A stretch of 64,000 nucleotides of DNA from Caenicola sp034331105 (GTDB lineage Bacteria; Synergistota; Synergistia; Synergistales; Synergistaceae): contig JAXQGB010000012.1 in the NCBI GenBank assembly GCA_034331105.1, forward strand, positions 356,522 through 420,521, given 5' to 3'. The notes beneath the pieces are model-generated. The model did no database searches and was not told where the DNA came from. It saw only the letters and a list, made by a program, of their open reading frames with translations. Shown piece after piece: positions 16,542 to 24,916 of the stretch (within the stretch, counting starts at the first letter, position 1; each line of letters starts with the position of its first letter). The translations under genes and the position numbers were made by a program.

Positions 16542-18902
16542 TTAGAACCCTTCCTGGGCGTTCCTTGCGATTATCTCTTCCTGCTGATAAGAGTCAAGGT
16601 CCACGAAGTAATCGCTGTAGCCTGCGACCCTGACAAGAAGTCCGCGGTAGCTGTCGGGATGTTCCTGAGCGTCACGGAGAGTATCTTCGTCCACAACGTT
16701 GAACTGGATATGGTGTCCGCCGAGTTTGAAGTAGGAGCGGATAAGGTTCTTTACTCCTTCGATGCCTTCCTCACCGGCGAGGACCGAGGGGAGGAAGCGC
16801 TGGTTGAGCAGTGTTCCGCCTGATTTTACCTGATCCATTTTTGCCAGTGACTTGACGACTGCCGTAGGTCCGTTGATGTCAGCGCCGTGGCTCGGAGATG
16901 TACCGTCTGATTCAGGCATGCCTGAGAAACGTCCGTTCGGCGAAGCGGCAAGCTTCTGGCCGAAGTAGTTGTGGCATGTGGTACTGAGCATGTTAAGGTG
17001 ATATGTCGGCCCAAGAATGCTGTGTTTGCCGTCTATCGTCCTGAAGAGGCTGTCATAGACTCTCTTCATAATGTCATCAGCATAGTCGTCGTCGTTGCCG
17101 AAGAAGGGGGTCTTGTTGCGTAGGGTTAGACGCATCTCCTCTTCGCCTTCCCAGTTCTTTTCCATAGCAGCAACAAGCTGTTTGAGGGTGTACTTCTTAT
17201 CGTCGAAAACATGCTTTTTGATCGCTGAAAGGCTGTCCGTTATCGTTCCGATCCCTGTGCACTGGATGTAGTCTGAATTGTACCGCGGTCCGCCGTTGTA
17301 ATAGTCTTTGCCGTTCTGAATGCAGTCCCTGATCACGACAGAGAGGAACGTGGCTGCCATCTTCGTTGCGTACTGATAGCGCAGATAGTTGTCAACTTTG
17401 ATCTTTGTCTCTACTGTGTAGTTGAGCTGTTTTTCAAATGCAGCATAGAGATCTTCAAAGGTCCTGAACTCACTGATGTCGCCTGTCTGGATGCTGACCT
17501 GCTTGCCTGTCAGCATATCGACACCGTTTGTAAGTGCGTACTCAAGGAGCTTGGGAATATTGAGGTATCCATGGAGCAGATATGCCTCTTTGCCCGCCGC
17601 TCCTGTCTCGATGCATCCGCTTGTGCCGCCTTCGCGTGCATCTTCAAGTGTCTTGCCTACACGCATCTGTTCCTGGATGACCATGTCGGCGTTGAAGACT
17701 GAAGGATAACCCATGCCATTGCGGAAGACCCTTGCCGCAGCACGGATAACGTTGTCAGGCGTGCGCTCGCTTACCTGGATGTTGCCCTGGGGCTGCAGGA
17801 GACGAAGTTCGTCAAAGATCTCGAGGCAGATGTATGTCACTTCGCTCGATCCGTCAGTGCCGTCAGCCTTAAGTCCGGCCAGGTTAATGTTCGTAAAGTC
17901 GTTGTAGGTCCCGCTTTCGGCTGCAGTTACACCGACCTTGGGAGGTGCGGGGGTGTTGTTGACCTTGATCCAGAGGCAGGAGAGGAGTTCCTTCGCCGCA
18001 TCTCTGTCAAGTGTTCCGTCTTTTACGTCCTTCTCATAGAATGGGGCGAGGTGCTGGTCAAGATGACCGGGGCTCATAGCGTCCCAGCCGTTGAGTTCCG
18101 TTATTGTGCCAAGGTGTACGAACCAGTACATCTGTACAGCTTCCCAGAAGTCTCTTGGCGCATTGGCGGGTACCCATCTGCAGGCATCGGCTATCTTGAG
18201 AAGTTCTGCCTTGCGTTTGGGATCGCCCTCACCGGCCGCCATCTTTTCGGCAAGTTCGGCGTGTCTTTCAGCGAAGATGATCACTGCGTCGCAGGAGATA
18301 TCCATGCCCTGGAGCTGCTCGTCTTTTGCTGTGGCTTCGGGATCTTTCAGGTAGTCCAGCTTTGCACGTGCTTTGGCTATCTGTTTTTTAAGGTCAAGCA
18401 TGCCGTTCGTGTAGATAAGTCCGTCAAGGGCAGTGTGTCCAAGAGCTCTCTGTTCGCCGAATTCAGTGAAAGTTCCGGCTTCGTAGAGCTTGGTCCAGTC
18501 CTCAGGCATACGCTCAAAAAGCTTGTCTCTCATGCAGCGGCCGCGCCAGAAGGGGATGACCTTTTCTTCGTAGGTCTTGATATCTTCAGGGTCCACGGTG
18601 TAGTTCTGCTGTTTCCTGATGTTTAGTATCTCAAGATCTTCTCTGGAATGGCAGGTCAGTTCAGGGAATGTCGATACAGACTTTGGCTTCGAGCCTCTTT
18701 CACCGACGATAAGCTCGTCTTTCCCGATGTAGATCTTTTTATTCTGGCAGATATGCCTGAAGTTCATGGCGCGCATAACAGGCATAGGATACTTGTTGTC
18801 GTTCTCCTTGTAGAACTCAGTCTCAAGAACGGCCCTTTCAATGCAGATTGAGGGATGTGCTTCAAAGCTTTCGTCGCGGAGACGTTTGATGCGTTCGTTC
18901 AT
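16542..18902 (-). CDS. hypD: glycyl-radical dehydratase, trans-4-hydroxyproline dehydratase-like
   Basis: Glycyl-radical enzyme, 786 residues; known HypD is 789. The radical glycine is Gly761 in RVAGYSDYF; the thiyl cysteine is Cys430 in GTSGCIETG with Glu432. Compared from memory with Clostridioides difficile HypD, the proposed substrate residues align at a constant offset of 4: His156, Asp274, Ser330, Phe336 and Tyr446. HypD removes water from trans-4-hydroxyproline to give pyrroline-5-carboxylate. The ATG follows AGGGAGGTAAGAAAC; a longer frame to 19019 lacks this. The activase and an FCD regulator lie upstream in the same direction. No pyrroline-5-carboxylate reductase is nearby, so a related substrate remains possible. 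This hypD is unrelated to hydrogenase maturation HypD. Confidence 0.8.
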   Translation of the reverse strand: MNERIKRLRDESFEAHPSICIERAVLETEFYKENDNKYPMPVMRAMNFRHICQNKKIYIGKDELIVGERGSKPKSVSTFPELTCHSREDLEILNIRKQQNYTVDPEDIKTYEEKVIPFWRGRCMRDKLFERMPEDWTKLYEAGTFTEFGEQRALGHTALDGLIYTNGMLDLKKQIAKARAKLDYLKDPEATAKDEQLQGMDISCDAVIIFAERHAELAEKMAAGEGDPKRKAELLKIADACRWVPANAPRDFWEAVQMYWFVHLGTITELNGWDAMSPGHLDQHLAPFYEKDVKDGTLDRDAAKELLSCLWIKVNNTPAPPKVGVTAAESGTYNDFTNINLAGLKADGTDGSSEVTYICLEIFDELRLLQPQGNIQVSERTPDNVIRAAARVFRNGMGYPSVFNADMVIQEQMRVGKTLEDAREGGTSGCIETGAAGKEAYLLHGYLNIPKLLEYALTNGVDMLTGKQVSIQTGDISEFRTFEDLYAAFEKQLNYTVETKIKVDNYLRYQYATKMAATFLSVVIRDCIQNGKDYYNGGPRYNSDYIQCTGIGTITDSLSAIKKHVFDDKKYTLKQLVAAMEKNWEGEEEMRLTLRNKTPFFGNDDDYADDIMKRVYDSLFRTIDGKHSILGPTYHLNMLSTTCHNYFGQKLAASPNGRFSGMPESDGTSPSHGADINGPTAVVKSLAKMDQVKSGGTLLNQRFLPSVLAGEEGIEGVKNLIRSYFKLGGHHIQFNVVDEDTLRDAQEHPDSYRGLLVRVAGYSDYFVDLDSYQQEEIIARNAQEGF

Positions 18903-19042
18903 GTTTCTTACCTCCCTAAGTGATGTGCTCTGATATTTATGTTGTTTTTTAAGTTTTCCCCGACCTTGCATCAGTATGCTCAGGTCTGCCGCTTTTATAA
19001 TAATGCGCCTCATGCGCAATATATTCCAAAAATGAGGTGTTT

Positions 19043-19948
19043 TTAGCCGCCTATGTGTGTGTTCAGACCAAAACTTTCCAATATTCCGGCTGCCCTCCGC
19101 GTCTGGTTTTCGGTGGGAGGCAGAAGATCAGGGAGCTTGTAATCCATGTCCCACCTCTGATGCTTCCCCCTGGCCACGGTGTGGTAGGGAAGGATATTCA
19201 CTCCGGTTATCCCTTTGAGCTTTGAGACAAACTCGCCTGTTGCCCCTACATTCTCGTCATCTGAGTTGAGCCCCGGCATAAAGGGGAACCTGATGTTGAT
19301 CTTTGATCCGAACTCAGAAAGGGCCACAAGATTTTCAAGTATTACCGAGTTGTCAACGCCGGTGTATTCTCTGTGTTTTTTCGGATCCATATGTTTCAGG
19401 TCGTATAAAAATAGGTCTGTCTCCTTTGCCGCTTCAAGGATAACCTTTTTGTCTACGAAACCACAGGTATCTATCGCTCTGTGAAAACCCTCACGCCCGC
19501 AGGCTTTGAGGGCTTCTATCACAAATAAAGGCTGCATAAGGGGCTCTCCTCCCGAGAAGGTCACCCCTCCGCCGTCCCTGAAAAAGATCTCGTCTTTCCT
19601 GAGATGTTCCATTAGCTGATCGACGGTGTATTTCCTGCCGCAAAGCTCCCGTGCCCCGGAAGGGCATACATCTTCGCATATCCCGCATCCCTCGCAGAGT
19701 CCGAGGTCTGTTGTCAAAGTGCCTTCTGTTGCTGATATAGCTTTATTGGGACATGATCTGACACATGCTCCGCACCCTATGCACTTTTCACTGCGGAAGA
19801 GGATCATGGGCGTCATAGACTGGCTTTCAGGATTGTGGCACCACCAGCAGGAGAGTGGGCATCCTTTCATGTGTACCGTTGTGCGTGTTCCCGGGCCGTC
19901 GTGTATGGAGTATTTCTTTATGTCAAAAATGATCCCAGTTGTGCTCAA
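19043..19948 (-). CDS. glycyl-radical enzyme activating radical SAM protein
   Basis: Installs the glycyl radical on the dehydratase encoded downstream. 301 residues. The radical SAM cluster motif is CPLSCWWC (CxxxCxxC) near residue 30. An inserted ferredoxin-like segment carries two sets of four cysteines (CIGCGACVRSCP and CEGCGICEDVCP) for two extra [4Fe-4S] clusters, as in HypE and other non-pyruvate-formate-lyase activases. The SAM-binding GGEP is also present. It starts 5 nt after the regulator stop and ends 140 nt before the dehydratase. The gap contains the dehydratase ribosome site. Confidence 0.93.
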   Translation of the reverse strand: MSTTGIIFDIKKYSIHDGPGTRTTVHMKGCPLSCWWCHNPESQSMTPMILFRSEKCIGCGACVRSCPNKAISATEGTLTTDLGLCEGCGICEDVCPSGARELCGRKYTVDQLMEHLRKDEIFFRDGGGVTFSGGEPLMQPLFVIEALKACGREGFHRAIDTCGFVDKKVILEAAKETDLFLYDLKHMDPKKHREYTGVDNSVILENLVALSEFGSKINIRFPFMPGLNSDDENVGATGEFVSKLKGITGVNILPYHTVARGKHQRWDMDYKLPDLLPPTENQTRRAAGILESFGLNTHIGG

Positions 19949-19953
19949 TCCGG

Positions 19954-20661
19954 TTATGCCTCCTCAGATACGTCCAGTTCAGAATATTTCGCGAAATAAT
20001 ATTTTCTGATAAATCTTTCCTGGACCTGGAACGACCAGTGTACGTCCCTGATATATTCTGCCGCTCCGTTGAAGTCACCTTTGCGAAGCAGTTCTATGAG
20101 AGCCTTGTGTTCCTCCAGGGAGTGCAGCTCCCACTCCTTGACGTAGGTCTTGTTTCTTGGAAAATCGTAAAGCCTTTCCTTGTGAATCTTTATGTATTGC
20201 AGTATCTCTAAATTGTCAGACATGTTCAGATAGACATTGTGGAACTTCAGATTTTCTTCGTAAAACATTGAATAGTTGTTCTGGTCGAGAGCCTTCCTCA
20301 TCTGAGAGTTACATTTTTCCATTATCTCAACGTCACTTTCACGGAAACGGAGCGCTATGTGTACCATGACCGAAGATTCTAGCCCCCCGAGGATCTCATA
20401 TATGTTTCGGATCTTTTCCAGAGTCAGCGTATTAACTATAACTCCACGCCTTGGGTAGATAGTTACAAATCCTTCTGTTTCCAGCTGGAAGAGGGCATCT
20501 CTTAGCGGAGTCCTGCTCATTCCCAGTTCCATGCTTATCTCGTTCAGGTTAAGGAAGGATCCCGGACGGATCTTTCCGTCGTTCATCTGAAAGCGAAGGT
20601 AGTCGTAAACCTGTTCCCTGAGAGATTTGATCGTAAAAAAAGAATCGCTGCTGCTGCTCAT
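19954..20661 (-). CDS. GntR-family regulator with FCD domain
   Basis: 235-residue transcription factor. N-terminal winged helix (residues about 10-80; ISMELGMSRTPLRDALFQLE is the classic GntR recognition region), then an alpha-helical FCD effector domain (about 90-220) with the metal/ligand residues in HNVYLNMS and EEHKALIELL and in the last helices. First gene of the operon with the activase and the glycyl-radical enzyme, so it probably senses the substrate or product of that pathway and controls its own operon. A 13-bp palindrome lies about 100 nt upstream of its start. Confidence 0.88.
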   Translation of the reverse strand: MSSSSDSFFTIKSLREQVYDYLRFQMNDGKIRPGSFLNLNEISMELGMSRTPLRDALFQLETEGFVTIYPRRGVIVNTLTLEKIRNIYEILGGLESSVMVHIALRFRESDVEIMEKCNSQMRKALDQNNYSMFYEENLKFHNVYLNMSDNLEILQYIKIHKERLYDFPRNKTYVKEWELHSLEEHKALIELLRKGDFNGAAEYIRDVHWSFQVQERFIRKYYFAKYSELDVSEEA

Positions 20662-21042
20662 GACATTACCCCTTTCTATAATTGTACCACAGATATATCA
20701 GATTGCAATACTTGAAAGAAAAAATGCATTATCCCGTCTGTCGTATATTTTTATAAAAACCTGTCTGACAGACAATGTATTGATTTAGTTTCTCGTTGCT
20801 AACGTGATATATTTGTTTGAGTTTCATCTATGTTAAAATCATCAGGCATTAAATGATCACGCGTATTTTATTATATAGCTTTAATTGATTGACCGAAAGT
20901 AAAGATTAGTTATTTTATTTTTGTCATTAAATTTATTTGAGCACTATTCCAGGGGTGATTACAACTTTTCTGAAAAAGGTTATACTTTATCGGTGATATG
21001 ATGAAGCTTATTCATGATAAAAAATATAAGAGGGGGATCTTT
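20662..21042. other. divergent control region between the FCD regulator and an aminotransferase
   Basis: About 380 AT-rich bases with no gene. It should hold promoters for both divergent transcripts. The clearest element is the palindrome at 20762-20774. The remainder is T-rich and A-rich without a recognisable riboswitch fold. GAGGGGG just before 21043 is the ribosome site of the aminotransferase. Confidence 0.6.
20762..20774. promoter_or_regulatory. 13-bp palindrome, candidate FCD-regulator operator
   Basis: TGTCTG-A-CAGACA, perfect. It lies in the divergent intergenic region upstream of the GntR/FCD gene. Short palindromes of this size are usual FCD operators; the link is inferred from position. 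Confidence 0.4.
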
Positions 21043-22170
21043 ATGAAAATTAAAGAATTTAAACTGGAGAGACTTTTTGCCAGGTACTCTTCAAAAGCTA
21101 AATACAGATTGAGCCAGTCAGCGTGCGAGTACTGCACTATGCAGGAAATACTTGACATGGCAGACGAAGAATGCAAAAAAATGTGGGATGATCTCGTCCT
21201 GGGTTATACCGACCAGAACGGATTTGAGCCTTTAAGAGAAGCGGTAGCCCAAAGATTCACCACGATCCGTCCTTCTGATATTCTGGAACTGGCACCCGAA
21301 GAGGGTATCTTTATCTTTATGAACACCCTTCTGGATCCCGGAGACGAAGTTATAGTAATGCAGCCCTGTCTGCCATCGCTTTATGAGATACCAAGGGCAC
21401 TTGGATGCAAGATAATCAGGTGGCCGCTTCAGGAGACAACGTGGGGATGGAATCTTGATTTCAACTTCCTTGCAGAAAATATTTCCCCTAACACAAAGCT
21501 CCTTGTCCTGAACATACCAAACAATCCCACCGGCTTTATACCTGTAAAGACAGAGATGGACAGGATCCTGAACATAGCTGACAGGATGGGTACCTGGGTA
21601 TTCTGCGAAGAGACATACCGCGGGATGGAGCATGACCCGGCAGCTGCACTGCCCTCTCTTTCGGACATGTATCCAAGGGCTACTACGATCGGAGGCCTCA
21701 ACAAATTCGGGCTTCCCGGGACCAGGATCGGATGGCTGGTCACAAAGAACAAAAACATCCTGGAAAACTGTGCCGCATACAAGGACTATACAACTTTGTG
21801 CAATAACGCTCCCGGGGAGATCCTTGCCACAATAGCGATGCGCAACGCAACAGACCTGCTCCAGCGCAATCATACGATCGTACTCGACAATCTTGATCTG
21901 GCAGAGAAGTTCTTCAAAATACATAAGAAGGTCCTGCACTGGATACAGCCAAACGGCGGGAGCACCGCTTTCCCACAGTTGAAGAGGCCCTTTGACGTGA
22001 CAGAGATGTGCGAAAAGGCAATGAATGAAAAAGAGCTTCTCATAATTGGAGAACGCGCTTTTGGCCTCGATACAAATAACTTCCGTCTTGGTCTTGGGCG
22101 CAGGGATTTCAAAGAGGCTCTTGATGTATTTTCAGAAATTATCGAAGAGATGGAAAAGAGTATCTCATAA
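21043..22170 (+). CDS. class I/II PLP-dependent aminotransferase
   Basis: Fold-type-I aminotransferase, 375 residues from the ATG after AAGAGGGGG; an upstream in-frame ATG at 20998 has no ribosome site. The PLP lysine is in GGLNKFGLPGTRIGW (around residue 227). NIPNNPTG and the CEETYRG Asp/Tyr region are in the usual places. The N-terminal GYTDQNGFEPLREAV is a typical substrate-arm sequence. The protein is a single gene with its own terminator and sits divergent from the glycyl-radical operon. The donor amino acid cannot be read from sequence. Related sequences include arginine-derivative aminotransferases, but this is weak evidence. Confidence 0.85.
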   Translation: MKIKEFKLERLFARYSSKAKYRLSQSACEYCTMQEILDMADEECKKMWDDLVLGYTDQNGFEPLREAVAQRFTTIRPSDILELAPEEGIFIFMNTLLDPGDEVIVMQPCLPSLYEIPRALGCKIIRWPLQETTWGWNLDFNFLAENISPNTKLLVLNIPNNPTGFIPVKTEMDRILNIADRMGTWVFCEETYRGMEHDPAAALPSLSDMYPRATTIGGLNKFGLPGTRIGWLVTKNKNILENCAAYKDYTTLCNNAPGEILATIAMRNATDLLQRNHTIVLDNLDLAEKFFKIHKKVLHWIQPNGGSTAFPQLKRPFDVTEMCEKAMNEKELLIIGERAFGLDTNNFRLGLGRRDFKEALDVFSEIIEEMEKSIS

Positions 22171-22184
22171 ATTACGTATTTTTA

Positions 22185-22226
22185 AAAAACTGAGAGTTTC
22201 GGATATTTCCGAAGCTCTCAGTTTTT
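22185..22226. terminator. long-stem terminator between convergent genes
   Basis: Arms at 22185-22202 (AAAAACTGAGAG...) and 22209-22226 (...CTCTCAGTTTTT), a near-perfect 18-bp stem with T-runs on both strands. It overlaps the last two bases of the ComB-like gene on the minus strand. Confidence 0.88.
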
Positions 22227-22965
22227 ATCTGACTGAAATAGATCCGTACTTTCCATCTTTCCTGTAACAGGGTACCGCCGCTGAAGAATCATTCTCCCCG
22301 CAGAAAAATATATCTTCGGCAAAGCCGAGTTCCTGCAGTATTTTCCCATGCTCAGACTCCATGCACACGGAGACAAGGTCAGGGCCGAAATGATGCCATA
22401 GAGCCATGGCTGTTATTGCCCCGTCAGTAAGTTCCATCTCCGTGCCGCCGTTTGAGGGTGCCAGAGTAAGCATTTTTTCTATTATCATTCCTGCGCATAC
22501 TGTGTCTTCCAGCGAAAATCTGCCGTTCCGGCCGGAGGCAACCACACAGATGTGTCTGCCGCTGCAGATCGCATCCCATGCAACAGCTTCGGCATTCCTT
22601 GCGCATGCCACCCTTACCTCTTGACAGTCTTCTGCCGCAGCCAGAAGGGCTTTAGTCCCGTTTGAAGTGGTTATGACCGCTTTTTCCGGAGCGCCGCGCC
22701 TTGTTATCTCAACGGGAGAATTCCCAAAATCGAAACCGGGTATCATGATGCCCCCGATCTCACCCATCAGCATCCAATCAGGCCCCATCTTCTCTTTTAT
22801 TTCGAGTGCCTCTTGTTTTCCGGTGCATGGTATCAGCGAGCTTCCGCCGCAGTCGAAAAAAGTCGTTATCTGTGTAGAGGCTCTGAGCAGATCCACCACA
22901 AGCCTGCAGTCATGTCGGATCATTATTTCTGAGGGGATCAATACTGCATCAAATAAATACTTCAC
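22225..22965 (-). CDS. comB: ComB-like 2-phosphosulfolactate phosphatase
   Basis: Mg-dependent acid phosphatase of the ComB family, 246 residues. Family motifs: VVDLLRASTQITT (N-terminal metal/phosphate site), GNSPVEI, TTSNGTKALL, and CAGMIIEKML. The GTG start follows AGGAGGATATTATA; the longer ATG frame to 22995 has its only ribosome site inside that extension. In methanogens ComB belongs to coenzyme M synthesis. In bacteria the same family occurs without that pathway, sometimes linked to sulfolactate. No other sulfonate genes are seen here. Single gene, divergent from the universal stress protein at 23064. Confidence 0.85.
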   Translation of the reverse strand: MKYLFDAVLIPSEIMIRHDCRLVVDLLRASTQITTFFDCGGSSLIPCTGKQEALEIKEKMGPDWMLMGEIGGIMIPGFDFGNSPVEITRRGAPEKAVITTSNGTKALLAAAEDCQEVRVACARNAEAVAWDAICSGRHICVVASGRNGRFSLEDTVCAGMIIEKMLTLAPSNGGTEMELTDGAITAMALWHHFGPDLVSVCMESEHGKILQELGFAEDIFFCGENDSSAAVPCYRKDGKYGSISVR

Positions 22966-23063
22966 TATAATATCCTCCTGAATTGATTTACCCATAGACG
23001 CTGTAACAGGTATAATTATAGTTCCATAATTATCACAACGACCAACAGGAGGTAATGATAACG

Positions 23064-23528
23064 ATGAAAATTCTTGTAGCTGTTGACTTTAGCCCGGTAG
23101 GAAGAGAAGTTGCGCACGCAGGGTATCGGCTGGCAAAGAAGATTGGAAGCGAGATCACCTTTTTCCACTGTGCCCCACAGACTTCACGTTTTCTCCAGGG
23201 ATATGACATAAAGGCCTTTGTCTCTTCAACCGGAAAAGATGAACAGAAAAAAATCGGGGAAATGGCAAAGCAGAAGCTCCATAAAATAATGGAGGATGTC
23301 TTTGCAGAAAACGGGGTTGCTGAGTCTTTGGAAATAGAAGAAGAGGTTGTCTTTGGAGAACCCGGAGACGAGCTATTAAAGTTTGCCAAAGAAAAGAAGA
23401 CGGACCTTATAATAGTTGGTTATAAAAGCTACAGCATGATCGAACATCTCTTGGTGGGCAGCACGGCGTCAAAGGTAGCGAGATATGCCCCCTGTTCGGT
23501 GATGATCTACAGGCCGGACAAAGACTGA
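23064..23528 (+). CDS. universal stress protein (UspA family), copy 1
   Basis: Cytoplasmic UspA-fold protein, 154 residues. The ATG chosen sits 11 nt after AGGAGG; another ATG 9 nt upstream is too close. KILVAVDFSPVG begins the Rossmann-like core, and the ATP-loop pattern near the C-terminus is GSTASKVARYAPCSV. An atypical shared insert HCAPQTSRFLQGYDIKAF around residues 35-52 is nearly identical in the next gene. These proteins usually modulate stress survival. The neighbour shows that a recent tandem duplication took place. Confidence 0.92.
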   Translation: MKILVAVDFSPVGREVAHAGYRLAKKIGSEITFFHCAPQTSRFLQGYDIKAFVSSTGKDEQKKIGEMAKQKLHKIMEDVFAENGVAESLEIEEEVVFGEPGDELLKFAKEKKTDLIIVGYKSYSMIEHLLVGSTASKVARYAPCSVMIYRPDKD

Positions 23529-23733
23529 TCATTTAAGCAATAAAACATAGCAAAAACATGTATGGGGCTTCGAATGATTTATTCTGGAGCACCCTGTGTT
23601 TTTTTGTATGAATTTACGCCTAAAAATAATAAAATAGGCATTTACCCTGACAGGTCTTTTGTGTTATTTAGAAAATGAATGTTAGAATATCTACAACAAT
23701 ATAAATATTGCATAAAAATCACAGGAGGTCTGC

Positions 23734-24219
23734 ATGATCATGAAAATGCTTTTGGCAGTCGATTTCAGTCCGGTGGGGCGGCGCACTACAGGTGCAGGTT
23801 ACAGGTTGGCCAAGAAGATAGCTTCTGAGATAACCTTCTTTCACTGTGCACCTCAGACTTCACGCTTCCTGCAGGGATACGATATCAAAGCCTTTGTATC
23901 CTCGACAGGCAAGGAAGACCAGAAAAATATCGAAGATGCGGCAAAGATGAAACTCCACAAAGTGATGGCGGACGTTATCGCAGAAAATGGAATGACAGAG
24001 GGCCTGGCGATAGAAGAGATGGTGGTCTCCGGGGAGCCTGCCGACGAGATACTTCGCCATGCCGAGGAGAATAAATTCGATCTGATCTTCCTGGGTTACA
24101 AAAGCTTCAACCTGATAGAGCAGATACTCGTAGGAAGCACCGCCGACAAGGTGATCCGCTATGCGACGTGTTCTGTGCTTATCTACAGGCCCGACAGGGC
24201 GGAACATATAGATATCTGA
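23734..24219 (+). CDS. universal stress protein (UspA family), copy 2
   Basis: 161-residue paralogue of the preceding gene, clearly more than two thirds identical, including the HCAPQTSRFLQGYDIKAFVS stretch. The ribosome site AGGAGG is 5 nt before the ATG. The ATP-loop region is GSTADKVIRYATCSV. It is separated from copy 1 by 205 AT-rich bases and so probably has its own promoter. A terminator lies 31 nt downstream. Role as for copy 1; the differences lie mainly in the last 15 residues, where copy 2 is extended. Confidence 0.92.
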   Translation: MIMKMLLAVDFSPVGRRTTGAGYRLAKKIASEITFFHCAPQTSRFLQGYDIKAFVSSTGKEDQKNIEDAAKMKLHKVMADVIAENGMTEGLAIEEMVVSGEPADEILRHAEENKFDLIFLGYKSFNLIEQILVGSTADKVIRYATCSVLIYRPDRAEHIDI

Positions 24220-24250
24220 TCGCACCCATGCTTTGGTCATGCTCATAACG

Positions 24251-24277
24251 ATAATGCCCGCTATGCGCGGGCATTAT
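24251..24277 (+). terminator. intrinsic terminator, 11-bp stem
   Basis: ATAATGCCCGC (24251-24261), loop of 5, GCGGGCATTAT (24267-24277), followed by a T-run. Confidence 0.88.
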
Positions 24278-24317
24278 TTTTTCTGTGGATGAAGTTTAGC
24301 TTGTGTTATAAGCGAGA

Positions 24318-24752
24318 CTAGACTATCAGTTTGCCTTTGGCGCCTGCCATGTTGTCGAGCTGGTTGAGCACATTTGCGCCTGCAACTTCGATCTTGGGTT
24401 TTTTTGCAGCCTCTTCGCGGGCATATTCCTGAAGTTTTTTCTCATATTCTGCCATAGACCTTTTGATCCCTTCGACATCGCCCTTTATCCACTGAAGGAT
24501 GCCGTCGGTAATTGTCGTGTACATTTCTTCTTTCGGCTCGGTCTGGATGACTCCGAGTTCTTTGAGCATCTTGTATTCCTCTTTTACGGAATCCATGATA
24601 TCTTCTTCTGTGATCAGCCCTTTTTTATAGAGGGCGCGGTAGATTATATTAGATTTCGTTTTACTGTTCTCATCATTCGCTGAAAGCGATTCGACCCTTG
24701 ATAGAAGCATGGTAATGATTTCTTCAAGACTTATCTGCATTGGTGCGGCCAT
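24318..24752 (-). CDS. unrecognised 144-residue helical protein
   Basis: No family recognised. ATG preceded by AGGAGGAATATATAA. The protein is soluble, lacks a signal peptide, and is almost all alpha-helical by composition. Two helix-turn-helix-like hairpins appear around residues 5-70 (EEIITMLLSRVESL, KKGLITEEDIMDSVKEEYKML). A charged helix of about 85-125 (KRSMAEYEKKLQEYAREEAAKKP) has coiled-coil spacing. It stands alone between a terminator and a divergent membrane-protein gene. It could be a phage-shock or cytoskeleton-associated small protein, but nothing decides this. Confidence 0.75.
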   Translation of the reverse strand: MAAPMQISLEEIITMLLSRVESLSANDENSKTKSNIIYRALYKKGLITEEDIMDSVKEEYKMLKELGVIQTEPKEEMYTTITDGILQWIKGDVEGIKRSMAEYEKKLQEYAREEAAKKPKIEVAGANVLNQLDNMAGAKGKLIV

Positions 24753-24916
24753 TTATATATTCCTCCTATAAGATAATTCTGCTGCATATTTTATCACAGC
24801 AGCAAATTTGCAAATACATAGAATATCACATATAAGCTAATGAGTAAAATTCGCCTTGATTTAATCTGTCCTTGGGACTATTGTAATCTGCGATTCTCCG
24901 GAGAGAGGTAAAAAAC

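Noticed and set aside
18051..18626. Plus-strand frame opposite the glycyl-radical enzyme
   Set aside because: Shadow frame; no start signal, and the opposite strand is a full, motif-complete enzyme.
20838..20990. Possible riboswitch in the AT-rich region upstream of the aminotransferase
   Set aside because: No stable paired architecture could be traced by eye, and no known riboswitch core was recognised.
23529..23733. Possible small gene between the two Usp copies
   Set aside because: Only short frames without ribosome sites; the stretch is AT-rich and fits a promoter region.
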